Source: Lasioglossum baleicum
Taxonomy: Eukaryota > Arthropoda > Insecta > Hymenoptera > Halictidae
DNA length: 64,000 nucleotides
Assembly (NCBI RefSeq): GCF_051020765.1
Contig: NC_134933.1
Coordinates: forward strand, 17,519,461-17,583,460
Direction of reading: 5' to 3'
Part shown: piece by piece, positions 48,205-58,591 of the stretch
Layout: every line of letters begins with the position of its first letter
Numbering within the stretch: the first letter of the stretch is position 1
Position numbers and translations under genes: made by a program
The notes under the pieces: model-generated
Told to the model about the DNA's origin: nothing
The model's input: the letters and a program-made list of their open reading frames with translations, nothing else
The model's database searches: none

Positions 48205-48405
48205 TAGACTGCGGAATTTTATGTAAAATAAAAAATGTTTGCATTGATCGCAAGCCAGGAGCTAAATAGAAATTTCTTTCTTCTTTTAATTGTCTTATTA
48301 AGCTGAAATTAATACATTGATGTCCTTAAATCTTCTTAATTCGTCCACTGCTTTAAATTGTACGTGTTCGTTTTCGTCATAAATGCAGAAAAACAGCAGT
48401 CTGCT
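48205..48405. mobile_element. TAGACTGCGG-family MITE, full copy
   Basis: TAGACTGCGGAATTTTATGT to CAGCAGTCTGCTA. Closely similar inside to the copies at 239 and 17520. It ends about 380 bp before the UPF0489 start codon. Confidence 0.85.
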
Positions 48406-48786
48406 ATTGTTGTACGCAGATTGAAAATGTGAAATGATCTTATTTACATATTTGTACATTGCGGGCCGGCTGTGAGTTAGAGGGATCAGGTTTCTAAGGC
48501 GTTTCTTTGAGGGGCACGCTAAGGGGGGAAAAAGCGACCTTACGAAACTCGTCTCGTGAGAATTTAGGGTACGCGCTTCGTCGTGTCCGTCCTTTATTCG
48601 CAAAATAATCGTTTGTGTTGTCCGCCTGGCATACTTCAGTCGGTCACCACGTGCTTTCGCGTGAAGGCGTCTCTTAATCGCGGTCGCGAGTTTCCGTATC
48701 GTGATAATTAGTAGGACTATCGATCTTTTGTTTCTTTTTTCGAATTTCGTGCGTTCAAAGATATTCGCATCGTGCGCGGCGAAAAC
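48406..48786 (+). promoter_or_regulatory. Probable promoter and 5' UTR of the UPF0489 gene
   Basis: GC content rises here relative to the flanks. TTCAGTCGG at about 48633 fits an arthropod initiator (TCAGT). Start site not proved. Confidence 0.35.
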
Positions 48787-51700
48787 ATGTCTTCGAGGAA
48801 ATATTTCAAACGGATCCCAGCGTATGTGGTGGAGGGCCACGACGAGGTACGCTTTACAATGGTCAACGTTTTCCTTGTTTGTTTACATCTCGACTTGTTC
48901 CGTATTCACGAGTTTCCGATGTGGCGCGCTAGAGGCGCTGGTCGTTGCACGATCAGTGACGTCACACAGTGGCCGAACTCGTGGCCAAAATTCATGTCTT
49001 CAAATCTATGATGAATTACACTGTCCAACAAATTTCAACTTTTTTTGTGATTTCAATATACTGTTGGGTCCTTCTTATAGAGTTTTTTGCGCTGATTCCG
49101 AATCTGGTTTTAATTTTTTTCCTATACGTCCAGTTTTTGAAAATCATGGCTTTGAAAAAAAAACATATTTTTCAACTTTAAACAAATATTGTGATGTTAT
49201 TATAAAAGATATTGAATTGTTGTTTACAGCAAACGATTCTGTAGACTTTCCTGAATACAGTGATATCCAATATTAATACATTATGATTGTTTAAACATGT
49301 TTAAACAATGATTAAAGACGGAGATGCACCACTTTTGCACCAATCTTTGCGGATATTTTCGAATTTATCTCAAAAAATAAGGGTCCAGCGAAAAATTGAA
49401 CTATACCACGCGAAAGAGCAGACTTTTATCTTGAGAAACCCCCCTGTGAAGTTTGCATGGTCGACGTTTTTACCGAACCAGAAAGCAAAATATCTTCGCC
49501 CGACATGCGCTGACGCCAGTGGTGCTCTTCCACTAGCGCGGTCGTTCGTCGGGATACGGCGCGGCGCGCTGCGGTGAAACGGCGCGTGGCTATAAGCGCG
49601 CAATTATGTCAGCTTACTTAAATGTAATACTTTATTAAATGTTATATTATTGTTATTTATTATTTATTAGTATATTTATTCTGTATAAATTATTTTATGT
49701 ATTTTTTAATGTTAGTCTCTCGTTTATAGTATATTTAATACAAAAAATACCTTTTGTAACAAAAAAATAATTTATTCACACACTACACTATTACACTATT
49801 TACAATGCTAATATATATGTGTACACTATTCAGATATAATACACTATATCGATTTAATATGGAGCAAACTATTTTAATTATGTATTTTAGTCAATAAAAA
49901 TAGTCCCGTTTATATTGTGTTTGGACTTATTTTACTCGGAAGAATCTCGAGTGTTCATTGGCACTATAATTACAATACATAGATAAGACGACAATTACTG
50001 AAAATAGAATTTTTCAGTCACCGCATTGCAGACTTACATTGTATGTATTCCGTTGTCCGTAGACCGTCATTTATTTCAAAATATGTATCGTGTTGGTTCT
50101 TAAGAAAACTGATGCCAGAGTTCAGTTTCGGCTTTGTGTTTGTTGAAATCAGTCGTGTCAAGCATTTCAAATCTGCATTGCTACGTATAAAACTTCATAA
50201 AAAACATTTATAGTTATTTATAGTATTTTAGTTGTTGTGTATATAATATATGTATTTTAGTAGTGTATTATATCTGAATAGTGTACACATATATATTAGC
50301 ATTGTAAATAGTGTAATAGTGTAGTGTGTGAATAAATTATTTTTTTGTTACAAAAGGTATTTTTTGTATTAAATATACTATAAACGAGAGACTAACATTA
50401 AAAATACATAAAATAATTTATACAGAATAAATATACTAATAAATAATAAATAACAATAATATAACTGGACTATAAGAAGGACCCAACAGTATATTGAAAT
50501 CAAATTTGGTGTTGGACAGTGTTATTGAAATAAATGACAGTGGTATGACTTTATAATGACAATGCTGTAGTTTTTTAACTAAAACTATTGAGCTTGTATA
50601 TACAGGGTGTCCCGTGTAACACTTTTCACAATTTTTCAAGTGCTTGCGATAATCTGGCAAAAAATATTTTCAACAAAATTCGATCAGTTTTCGATCGTAT
50701 ACATATACAAATTCATCTTTATGCAAAGTGAAAGTTTTCTATCTGAATTGCAACAAAGTGGAGTGAAATGGAAATTAATTTTCTTTCTTGATTTGTTCAG
50801 TCGGTTGAAAATAACAATAAGTTTTTTCTATTTTTGGTCACGAATTCGGCCGAATCCGCCATTGTGCGTCGGTTTACGAACTTCATACGAACTTCAAACG
50901 TGACAGTTTTCGCGCGCTTTGCTCTTGACGGGTTTGTGGCTGCTGCAGGTCCTACCGTTTATTTATCGCTGTTTGGGCTCCAAGCATCTTCCGTTCGAAG
51001 GAAACACGTTCATACATCTGGATTCTCATCCGGACATGCTCATACCAAAGGCAATGTCCGCTGATACCGTTTTGGACAAAGATGAGCTATTCAGGTACAC
51101 GCAAATAGTTGACTATGTACGGAGGTATTATTCCATTTTTGAATGTGTTTGTGCTGTTCAAAGATGTATGAGTTATATGTACATGATATTTGTAATTGGT
51201 TCGCGGTCTGTATAGTATAATTGTTTGCAAACAAGTTGCAATGATTGCCAATGATGACGGTTAAATTAGTTGTTGTTTTGAAGTGCTGATCTTTGCTAGT
51301 GTTGTTTGTGATATTTCGTCGTCACTGAACACGTCGTTGTACTGAACAAATCCTTGGATCGTACAATATTGTTCACCAAACCGTAGTTTCAATCATCACG
51401 TCTATTATCGAGTTTTATGAATTTTGGAAATTTATTGTTGAGCATAAAATACATCTGAAATTCGACGATTAGATTTTTAGAAGGTTATAAATAGCCCGGA
51501 TCTTTATGCAAAATAAAATCTTTCTACCTGAATCGCAACAAGCTGGGATGATATAAATATTTAATTTCTTGCTGACTATGTTTAACAGGTTGAAAATAAT
51601 GTAGTAGTACATTTAAATTCTTCAATTTATCTTACTGTCAAAAATTAGGATATCTTACTTAATTAGGTTATTTTTTGCCGTAAAACGAGCCCCTGTGGGC

Positions 51701-52453
51701 ATGCAACCACCTGTGCAGTGCTGCATGCACGGTCGGTAAGTTCGGGCGCTCGTGATTGATTTGTTCAAGATTTGTATCAGAATTTGTTACATGTTTACTT
51801 TATGAATACGTAGACTCTGAAATTGGTACAAAATACGAGTGTATTAATAATGCTGGTCGTTTAAAAGTGTATAATGAATATAATCTTCGGATTTTCGGTT
51901 CATAAAGCTACGATACTGAAAAGGTTGCATCACCGAGGGCTTAAATAAGTTTGTGTGTATCGAAAATATAATTATCTATTAACTTAAATAATTATTCCCC
52001 TTATCTTTATAGTAAATATTTACTAAACTGTGATATAGGTAAGAAACTAAATATTTTACTAATCGTTGATCGATTAAAAATTTACAAAGAAAACAAACTG
52101 TTGATTTTCGGTTTACAAAAGCACGATGGTGAACGGGTTGCATAGATAAGAGATAATCGTGCCATAAAAGGTGCACTTTAGTCCACAATTACAAACTTGT
52201 TTGAAAGATTAATTTAGCGAAGTAAATAGCAGTAAACGTAATTTTTTGCGTGATCAGCATATTGGTGTATTTTTGAGATACTTATACTGTGTTTCTGGCA
52301 CAGTGAAATTAGCATCGAAAATTGGATGTTACCTGCGGCATACGCTGGCCACCTGAGGCACCTGATCTGGGTCAAACCACCGTGGGCAAATCAGATGAAT
52401 GATGGCGTGACAACCTTCCTCATCGGCAAGCATAAGGACACCGGCTCAATAAG
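48787..52453 (+). CDS. C5orf22: UPF0489 family protein (C5orf22 homologue), first three exons, 3' end not found
   Basis: Three exons join in frame: 48787-48846 (20 codons, phase 0), 50949-51094 (phase 2) and 52313-52453 (ends in phase 2), giving 115 codons. All junctions are GT-AG. The peptide follows the human C5orf22 N-terminus closely: VVEGHDE, then VLPFIYR.LGSKHLP, then the hallmark HLDSHPD at residues 43-49, ADTV.DK, SIENW, AYAGH and FLIGKH. The start ATG lies 11 codons before the conserved VVE, the usual distance in the family. The biochemical role is unknown to me. DSHPD together with the family's later acidic motif resembles metal-binding motifs of ureohydrolases, but that is inference. 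The acidic C-terminal motif and the end of the gene were not found up to 64000, so the gene either has a long intron or is truncated. Intron 1 (2.1 kb) carries a large foldback element and intron 2 carries a MITE fragment; a hAT MITE follows exon 3. The gene is in tandem with DDX20, with 1.5 kb between them. Confidence 0.88.
49018..50523. mobile_element. 1.5-kb nested foldback element in UPF0489 intron 1
   Basis: Outer arms 49018-49080 and 50470-50523 pair (ACTGTCCAACA, TTTCAATATACTGTTGGGTC). Inner arms 49642-49846 and 50261-50463 pair over about 200 bp (ATTAGCATTGTAAATAGTGT). The left side holds an extra 560 bp between the arms, including a perfect 24-bp palindrome at 49286-49309. No transposase recognised. 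Confidence 0.82.
50601..50700. mobile_element. TACAGGGTGTCCC end fragment
   Basis: TACAGGGTGTCCCGTGTAAC. Same end type as 1787, but the sequence behind it differs. Right limit uncertain. Confidence 0.4.
50710..50815. mobile_element. Diverged TAGACTGCGG-family MITE fragment
   Basis: ATCTTTATGCAAAGTGAAAG followed by TTTTCTATCTGAATTGCAACAAAGTGG parallels 51492-51625. Confidence 0.55.
51492..51625. mobile_element. TAGACTGCGG-family MITE, left part, in UPF0489 intron 2
   Basis: TAGCCCGGATCTTTATGCAA then AATAAAATCTTTCTACCTG. Right end lost. Confidence 0.65.
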
Positions 52454-52642
52454 GTAAGAGTCCTGGTACACTATATCATTTCATTTTCATCAGGTGTCAC
52501 ATTGAACAGGTAATTGGAGATGTCTAATTAAAACCAATGTTCCTGCACCGTCGTGACCGTAACACGAAGGTCGGGGATAACAATCAAATTGCTATTATTA
52601 ACCGAATGAATAGCAAATACAGGGTCCATCAAGACCCGTAAT

Positions 52643-52833
52643 CAGTGGCGCACCCAGGGGGGGGGGGGGCAGGGGGCCAAGTCCCCCCAAGAAAAAATGT
52701 TTAGCTTCCCTAAATAAAATCGCGGAACAGCTCTCGACAGATATGTTGGCTAAAAAAAAGGTCACCACGCAAAACCGAGAGTTGGGTTTAACTCGCCCCC
52801 CCCCCAAGATTGCATCCTGGGTGCGCGCCACTG
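52643..52833. mobile_element. hAT-type MITE, 191 bp, perfect 8-bp target duplication
   Basis: Ends CAGTGGCGCACCCAGG and CCTGGGTGCGCGCCACTG, flanked by CCCGTAAT at 52635-52642 and 52834-52841. Contains a G12 run near the left end. It lies just after exon 3 of the UPF0489 gene. Confidence 0.9.
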
Positions 52834-52841
52834 CCCGTAAT

Positions 52842-53692
52842 AGAAATTGCAATTTACGTTAGAGAAAATATGGATTCTTCGATCGAACATTTTTGTTGTC
52901 TGTTCAATAAACTCTAGATTTCCATTGTCATGCAATTATCATGGAGAAATTAATCGTGTAATTAAATGCGTAAAAACACATAATGCGTTTATGCACGATA
53001 TACTGCTTTATGTATTACTGTGAGTACAAACATGTGTACATTTATTGGACACAATAAATAGTGTACATCTATCGATAGATGCCAGTTAGACAAGTCTGAT
53101 TGGATTCATCATTCATGACTAAACTTCATTTCAGTGAAACAGGTTAACGAAAGAGCAATTAATTCTTCAGTGGGTTTTTAGGATGGACTTAATTGAAACC
53201 GAAACGAGATGCCAACAGTTCATGTATAATCATTAAATAGTTACATCGATGTACATGGGTTTATGCAGTTTATGCGAGGTCTTAGAGCAACGAGTAAGCG
53301 ATAGATTGTCGGAGCACATCGTTTAGATCAAGAATTATTTTTCACTTGCGAGAGCACTGGTCAAGTGTCCGGTCTCGCAGCGATTAGCATACACGAACAT
53401 GCTACTTCGTGTATATTTAGGATAGCTGAAGCATAATGTTACATGTGTCCTCCTGTTCCCAAGACAAGCATCAGAAAATTAACGACAGGTGGTTGCAGAC
53501 TTTAGTGTCCAGGCGTGGTAGCATCTCTTACTTTCGTCGGTCGCGTGATTTCAATTTATATGAGAAAACGAAACAATGCAATTAACTGGAGTATAGTGAT
53601 TATCTTCACTCCAGGGTGACTGGAACTTAGGATATTTTTCAGTTGTATCTAGGCTCCATCTAAGAGACAATTTTTTTTTTCTTTTTTTTTAT
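52842..53692. other. Probable UPF0489 intron or intergenic sequence, nothing seen
   Basis: AT-rich. No exon matching the rest of the UPF0489 family found. Confidence 0.4.
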
Positions 53693-53939
53693 TTAACACT
53701 TTACCTACCGGAAGCCAATTAATAGGATTTTCAACAATTGTGCTGTACCAAAAGAAAGCATAGAAATTTTCTTTTACATTGCAATCTTAAATGAAACTAT
53801 TAGATGACGTTATTCAGGGTGACTTGTTAGTTCACAATGAAAATTGCTGTTGCTATTGAAGGTTCTATTAAAACGTGTTTAGCCATGTGCCATAGATTTT
53901 TGAAAATTATGCAATAATCACCGGTCGGTAATGTGTTAA
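53693..53939. mobile_element. TTAA-flanked MITE (piggyBac-like), copy 2, 247 bp
   Basis: TTAACACTTTACCTACCGG to GGTCGGTAATGTGTTAA. Reverse orientation and same length as 29636-29882. Confidence 0.9.
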
Positions 53940-53999
53940 GCTTAATTAGAGACCTCTAATTGTAAGTGGAGTCTACACAGCTGGACATAATTTACATTG

Positions 54000-54083
54000 T
54001 ATTGGGTTGGCAAATAAGTTCGTTCGGTTTTTGTGATTTATTCCAGCCTAAAAAACCGAACGAACTTATGTGCCAACCCAATA
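54000..54083. mobile_element. 84-bp mariner derivative, two ends only
   Basis: TA then TTGGGTTGGCAAATAAGTTC and its inverse, with arms of about 30 bp around about 20 nt, closing with TA. Everything between the terminal repeats of a mariner has been lost. Confidence 0.9.
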
Positions 54084-54875
54084 TTACAGAATAGAGTTTA
54101 ATTGACATTATTGTTTACCATATCTAGTTATTGTATACGCAGGTTGCATTCTTTCAAGAAAGTAAAAATACGCTAAAAAGCCCGAATATTGGGTCTGACA
54201 AAAAACATCGGCTTCCGCGATGTAAATGAGTAGGTGAAAATTGAAACAGTACGAAGATTAGCTTACTGTAACTGTTAAAAGAAGAATAAAGTTCTTTTGG
54301 CTTATGCTTGTTGTCTTGCTCTTTAAAATGTGATACATAATGAAACAATTTGTTGAGAAAGAGTAAAACAAGAATAGGTGAAGTAGTGTGCGAAAGCTTT
54401 TCGTGTAACCATTTCTGAGGGATGTACGGGGATTATCAGTCATTTAAGTATTTTGAAATCGGACCTTGTTCGAATAATAAAACTGATGCAGAAACCATTA
54501 CGCGCGATTCATTGTGCAACGGTGAAGCGCTGAAAGTCGTAACACCGACTGTAACGTGCGTATGTACCGTATAATGAAGTTTGAACATGATTCATGAAGT
54601 ATACGGGTTTTATTGTTCTGTCATGGCTCTTTGTATACGCGTCGTTCGACGATACAAATGATTGCTCCTCCGTTACCAACGGAAGTTCGATGTAGACATT
54701 TAAAACTTGACGTATTGTGCGGCTTCGACGACCGTGTAACATCATAGTTTATAACCTGATCTCGGTGTAATTACACCGCTCGACCATAACGCGACACGTT
54801 TAACTACTCCTTCGGTAATTTAATTCTTAACTACTGGAATTTGCTGCTCGTTATTTAACCGACCTCGCTAATTAG
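54084..54875. other. Intergenic, no gene seen
   Basis: Anonymous sequence. Confidence 0.4.
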
Positions 54876-55073
54876 TAGACTGCGGATCTTTATATTCATT
54901 CGTGAAGAAATTGATTGGGTGAAATATAAAATAGTAATAGATTAGAAACATTTTTTAAAATATTCCGATGTTATTTTTAATGTAACAAAGTCATTCAGGG
55001 ACGAAATCAATTTTTATTTTACTCCTGCTTCCCACAATCAACATTTTTATTTTTCAGAAAGATCCGCGATCTA
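54876..55073. mobile_element. TAGACTGCGG-family MITE, full copy
   Basis: TAGACTGCGGATCTTTATAT to GATCCGCGATCTA. The flanks CTAATTAG and CTAATTAG extend the symmetry. Confidence 0.85.
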
Positions 55074-55343
55074 CTAATTAGTTTTTAAACTACTTTTATT
55101 ACTTCAACGACTCCATGTTTAGTGTTTGCAATTTTTCTGCTCATGTATGAAATAAAGTGTTGTTTCTGCTTGACACGCTTTAATTTTTGCATTCTTTAAC
55201 ATTTTAATTACAAGCAAATTATTGCGGTGCTTTTTTAGATTTAGCACGGTTATGCTGTTTAGGTGTGACTAAAATGAGAGTTCGTAATGCAATATAAGAA
55301 AGATTAAGGGTGTAGACTACTGTAGACTCGTATTCAGGATTGC

Positions 55344-55475
55344 AAGGGTGCGGGATGGGCCTTTTCATTTATCGGTAATGCAAAGATGGGGTTTTTCAGT
55401 TAGTCAAAAGCGCTGGATGAAAGATCAATCTAGGCCGCAGTCGCTCTCAAAAGTTCTATTTTTACGTTTACGATA
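55344..55475. mobile_element. Half copy of the 7948 foldback element
   Basis: GCAAGGGTGCGGGATG through CTCTCAAAAGTTCTATTTTT matches the left arm of 7948-8260, including the 34-bp segment that the right arm there lacks. No second arm. Confidence 0.8.
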
Positions 55476-58347
55476 TATTTATTAGACTTTGTTCAAAATC
55501 TTCAACACGAGTCTGACACGGGAAGGGGTTAACAAATATTGATGTAAGTGCATGTAACTTCAAAGTTACAAGGATCTATAAAGAGTTAATTTATTTATTC
55601 GCAACGCACACAGTGCATATGAACATGACGTCGCTGGTGAGATACGTTCTTAAGGTATGAAAAAGTGGGAAGGTTTATTTCTTAAGGGACAGTGTCCCTT
55701 TCGTGCAGCTTTGAACCTGTCGAGCAAAAAGCCGTGGTAGATTTTCGGCTCCCCCATTTGCCAGCGTGGACGGTTCGTCTCGGGTATCGGTTTACGTCGC
55801 CGCAGCCGTGGTTACACGCGACGATGAAAAATTGTCACAGTCGGTCAGGCTACTGGAAGGGATAGGACATTGTAGAGAAACGAAGAGAGGCGAGGGTCGC
55901 AGGGGTGTAGGGGAGGGGTTAGGAAAGGTAAAAGGAAAAAGTGTCCGGTAAAGTAGCAAAGGGAAGCCGACACGGTGTGCCGCGGCGATATCTGCCAAGA
56001 AACTGGTGGCCGTGATGTAGCGCTCCGCAGGGACTTGAGTTATGTTTCTCGAATTACCGTGGATATATGTCCTGTGTACTGTGAGTGAAGCACGCGAATT
56101 ATGCCGTTGTCGGGACTCCTCTGCGCATTTGCGCCAGCGATTCCTCGTCAGATGTGTATCGTGATTAAGGGGCTATTCTGCTATATATAGCAGTCTCAAA
56201 AAATCGTTTCTTCTTACTCATTGAACCCTTGCGTTTTACCATTTGCGCTCGCGAAGTCAGCTCAATAATTAGCCGAGATCGGCCCGAGATTTTTGCCTTT
56301 TGTACGGAGCGAATGGTAAATATAATACAGGGTGTATCTAGTAACTGGCCTGAATTATAACTCGCTTGTTATTGGAAAGGGAAAACATTATACATACAGC
56401 ACAGTTTTGCATTAATTGTATCTTCCTACAGTTGTATCATCCTGCAATGCGAATTTTTAGGAAGTCCATCGCTATTTTTAAGGAAATATAAATTGTTTAA
56501 TTCTATCGTTCCAAAGCAAATCGGCCTGGCTCGCCAACAGAAGCAGAGTCTCCGTTAACTGAAGTCGCGCATTTCAAAAGTTGCACGGTTCACATGCAAA
56601 TTCGAGCCGCTCCGACGTAATTGCAGAGTGAACGAATTATCGTCGCTGCTGTCAGAGTGTTGCACTCAATAACTACGCATTTGTTCTCGAGCGCGGCCGG
56701 CCATAAATATTTGTAACTTGCTCGAAACAGGTGGGGCAGGCCGGGGAATTGATTAAACCGGACAGAACTTGGCGAATCCGATAATTACAGTCCGCGTAAG
56801 AAGAATTTAATAGCAAGGGGACCCCGAGTTAACGTTCTCGTTGGAATTCGCGGCGTTGACTTTAAAAGGTAACTGGCCCGAACGTTAGTCACCCGTGTGT
56901 ATGGTTCAATATAACAGCATATTCATCCTAGCGGAGTTTTAATGGTGTCCTGTTTTGCTCTCTTTGCGGCGGTTTCTCGGTAAAGGATTTTCGCGACGAG
57001 GCGCGCGGGCACATGAGGACGGTTATGCGAATCGGTAGCGTTATCCCATTAAAAGGAAGACGCGCGTAGCATGCAAAAAACGAGCAGCAACCTGGAAGAA
57101 GTCGCCTGGCATCCTGCGGGCCACCGTTCGATGCAAATCGATCGCGCGCTGATCGGCACCTGCGCGTGGGTACATGCGATTACGTATGTATAACTTCGAC
57201 GAAAAGCGGTCGACGCCATCATATTTTAGATCTTATCAGGGACGGTATTCTGCCCACGGAGCCCCGATCCTGCCGACCAGCCAATTATTAGTAATTGGCA
57301 AATTTTTGTCCCCGTCGTAGTTCACCTTAATGGTCGCGCGTGGATAATGCTCGGCGATTCAGACATTTTGTACGTTTTAAACGACCACGACGAATACTCC
57401 GCCTATATTTATAAATAAATTGTCGCGTTTTTTCCCCGTCGAAACTGTACGCTTCAACTTGTGAATGCGACGCCGATCAAATTTGTCATTCCGCGATGCG
57501 ATAACGTCATCGACCCAGTTCCTCACTTTCACTTCGTTCCAAAAATGCGGACGAGCAAAAAACTCGTTGACATGTTTATTCCAAAACATTGTTGTCTGTA
57601 TATGTCTCAAATTGTCTCGCTCATGACATGTATACGTACGTCAGAAGTAGTAGTCCTACAAATTTTTCTTACAATTTTAATGATTTAGTTCTTAGCAGTT
57701 TTGGTGATTAAGTTTGTTGATACACTGTGAATTATCTGTATGATGTTACCGATCTTGAACATGGGATTATATTTATGGGAACATCGGTAACATCATTATC
57801 TGACTTGTACACCTAAGACAACAACGATAGTTTTGGTTCAGGCGATAGAAGCTGTATTATTCGCAGAAGAAATTTCTCAATTACAACGGACTTTGATTTT
57901 TCGATGTTCGGACGGCGGTGGTGACTCTTTTTCATCGTTGTGAAGGGTAGGCCCAGAGTGGTGGGCCCAACCAAGCCGTGGGGGATCGCGACAATGGACA
58001 ATGGCGCAATAATCTACAATAGAGATCCGCTTGGAGATTCCATGCCGAATGAATAGGGCCCCTAGGACAATCATCTCGTAAACTCGGCTTCCTTGTGCGG
58101 GGCTCCCTCCGCCCCGCGACTTGTACTTGCTCCTCTGGCCCGTATTTCACGTTTCGTGGTTCTAAGGACGCGACAATCTGAATCACCTACTTATGCGAAA
58201 GTGTCGAGTAAGGAAATTCTCCGTGTGCCGCTGAATAATTTTTACTCCTCGCTACCTAGCTACTCGTAGCGTCCTGCTTAACCTCGACGAATGCAGGATT
58301 CAATCCTACCTTTATACATTAGTAATTGATAGAACGATAATAATTAT
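55476..58347. other. Intergenic, no gene seen; hairpin at 57741-57795
   Basis: Holds a TACAGGG end at 56326 (below) and a 13-bp perfect hairpin (TGATGTTACCGAT / ATCGGTAACATCA, 29-nt loop). Frames near 57813-58186 are unrecognised. Confidence 0.4.
56326..56500. mobile_element. TACAGGGTGTATC end fragment
   Basis: TACAGGGTGTATCTAGTAAC. No inverted partner seen. Right limit uncertain. Confidence 0.35.
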
Positions 58348-58468
58348 TAGACTGCGGAGTTTGTGCATTTATAGTAAAAATGAGTGGTTGCAACCTGAAA
58401 CGATGAGACTATTAGAAGAATCGAACCAATATCGGTACATTACTTTCGATTGACTAAAATTATTAGGG
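58348..58468. mobile_element. TAGACTGCGG-family MITE, left part
   Basis: TAGACTGCGGAGTTTGTGCA then TTTATAGTAAAAATGAGTGG. Cut at about 58468, where the next element begins. Confidence 0.7.
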
Positions 58469-58591
58469 AAAGAAAGAAATTCCCAAGTGGCACCATGCTT
58501 TCATAATGAATTAGCTAAGGAAGAAGGTGCTTCGAGTTATCTCATGAATCAACCCTTTCTTTTTCCGACACTCTTTCCGGGACACCCTGTA
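58469..58591. mobile_element. Element ending GGGACACCCTGTA
   Basis: Complement of a TACAGGGTGTCCC end. It abuts the truncated MITE on its left, so it may have inserted there. Confidence 0.5.

Noticed and set aside
48298..48840. 180-codon minus-strand frame over the UPF0489 first exon
   Set aside because: It runs antisense through a MITE and the first exon of a well-supported gene, and has no recognisable domain.
48701..49276. Continuous + strand frame across UPF0489 exon 1
   Set aside because: It is in a different phase from the conserved VVEGHDE peptide and runs into a foldback element.
53069..53082. ATCTATCGATAGAT palindrome as a DREF-type promoter site
   Set aside because: A lone match in AT-rich sequence with no gene start nearby.
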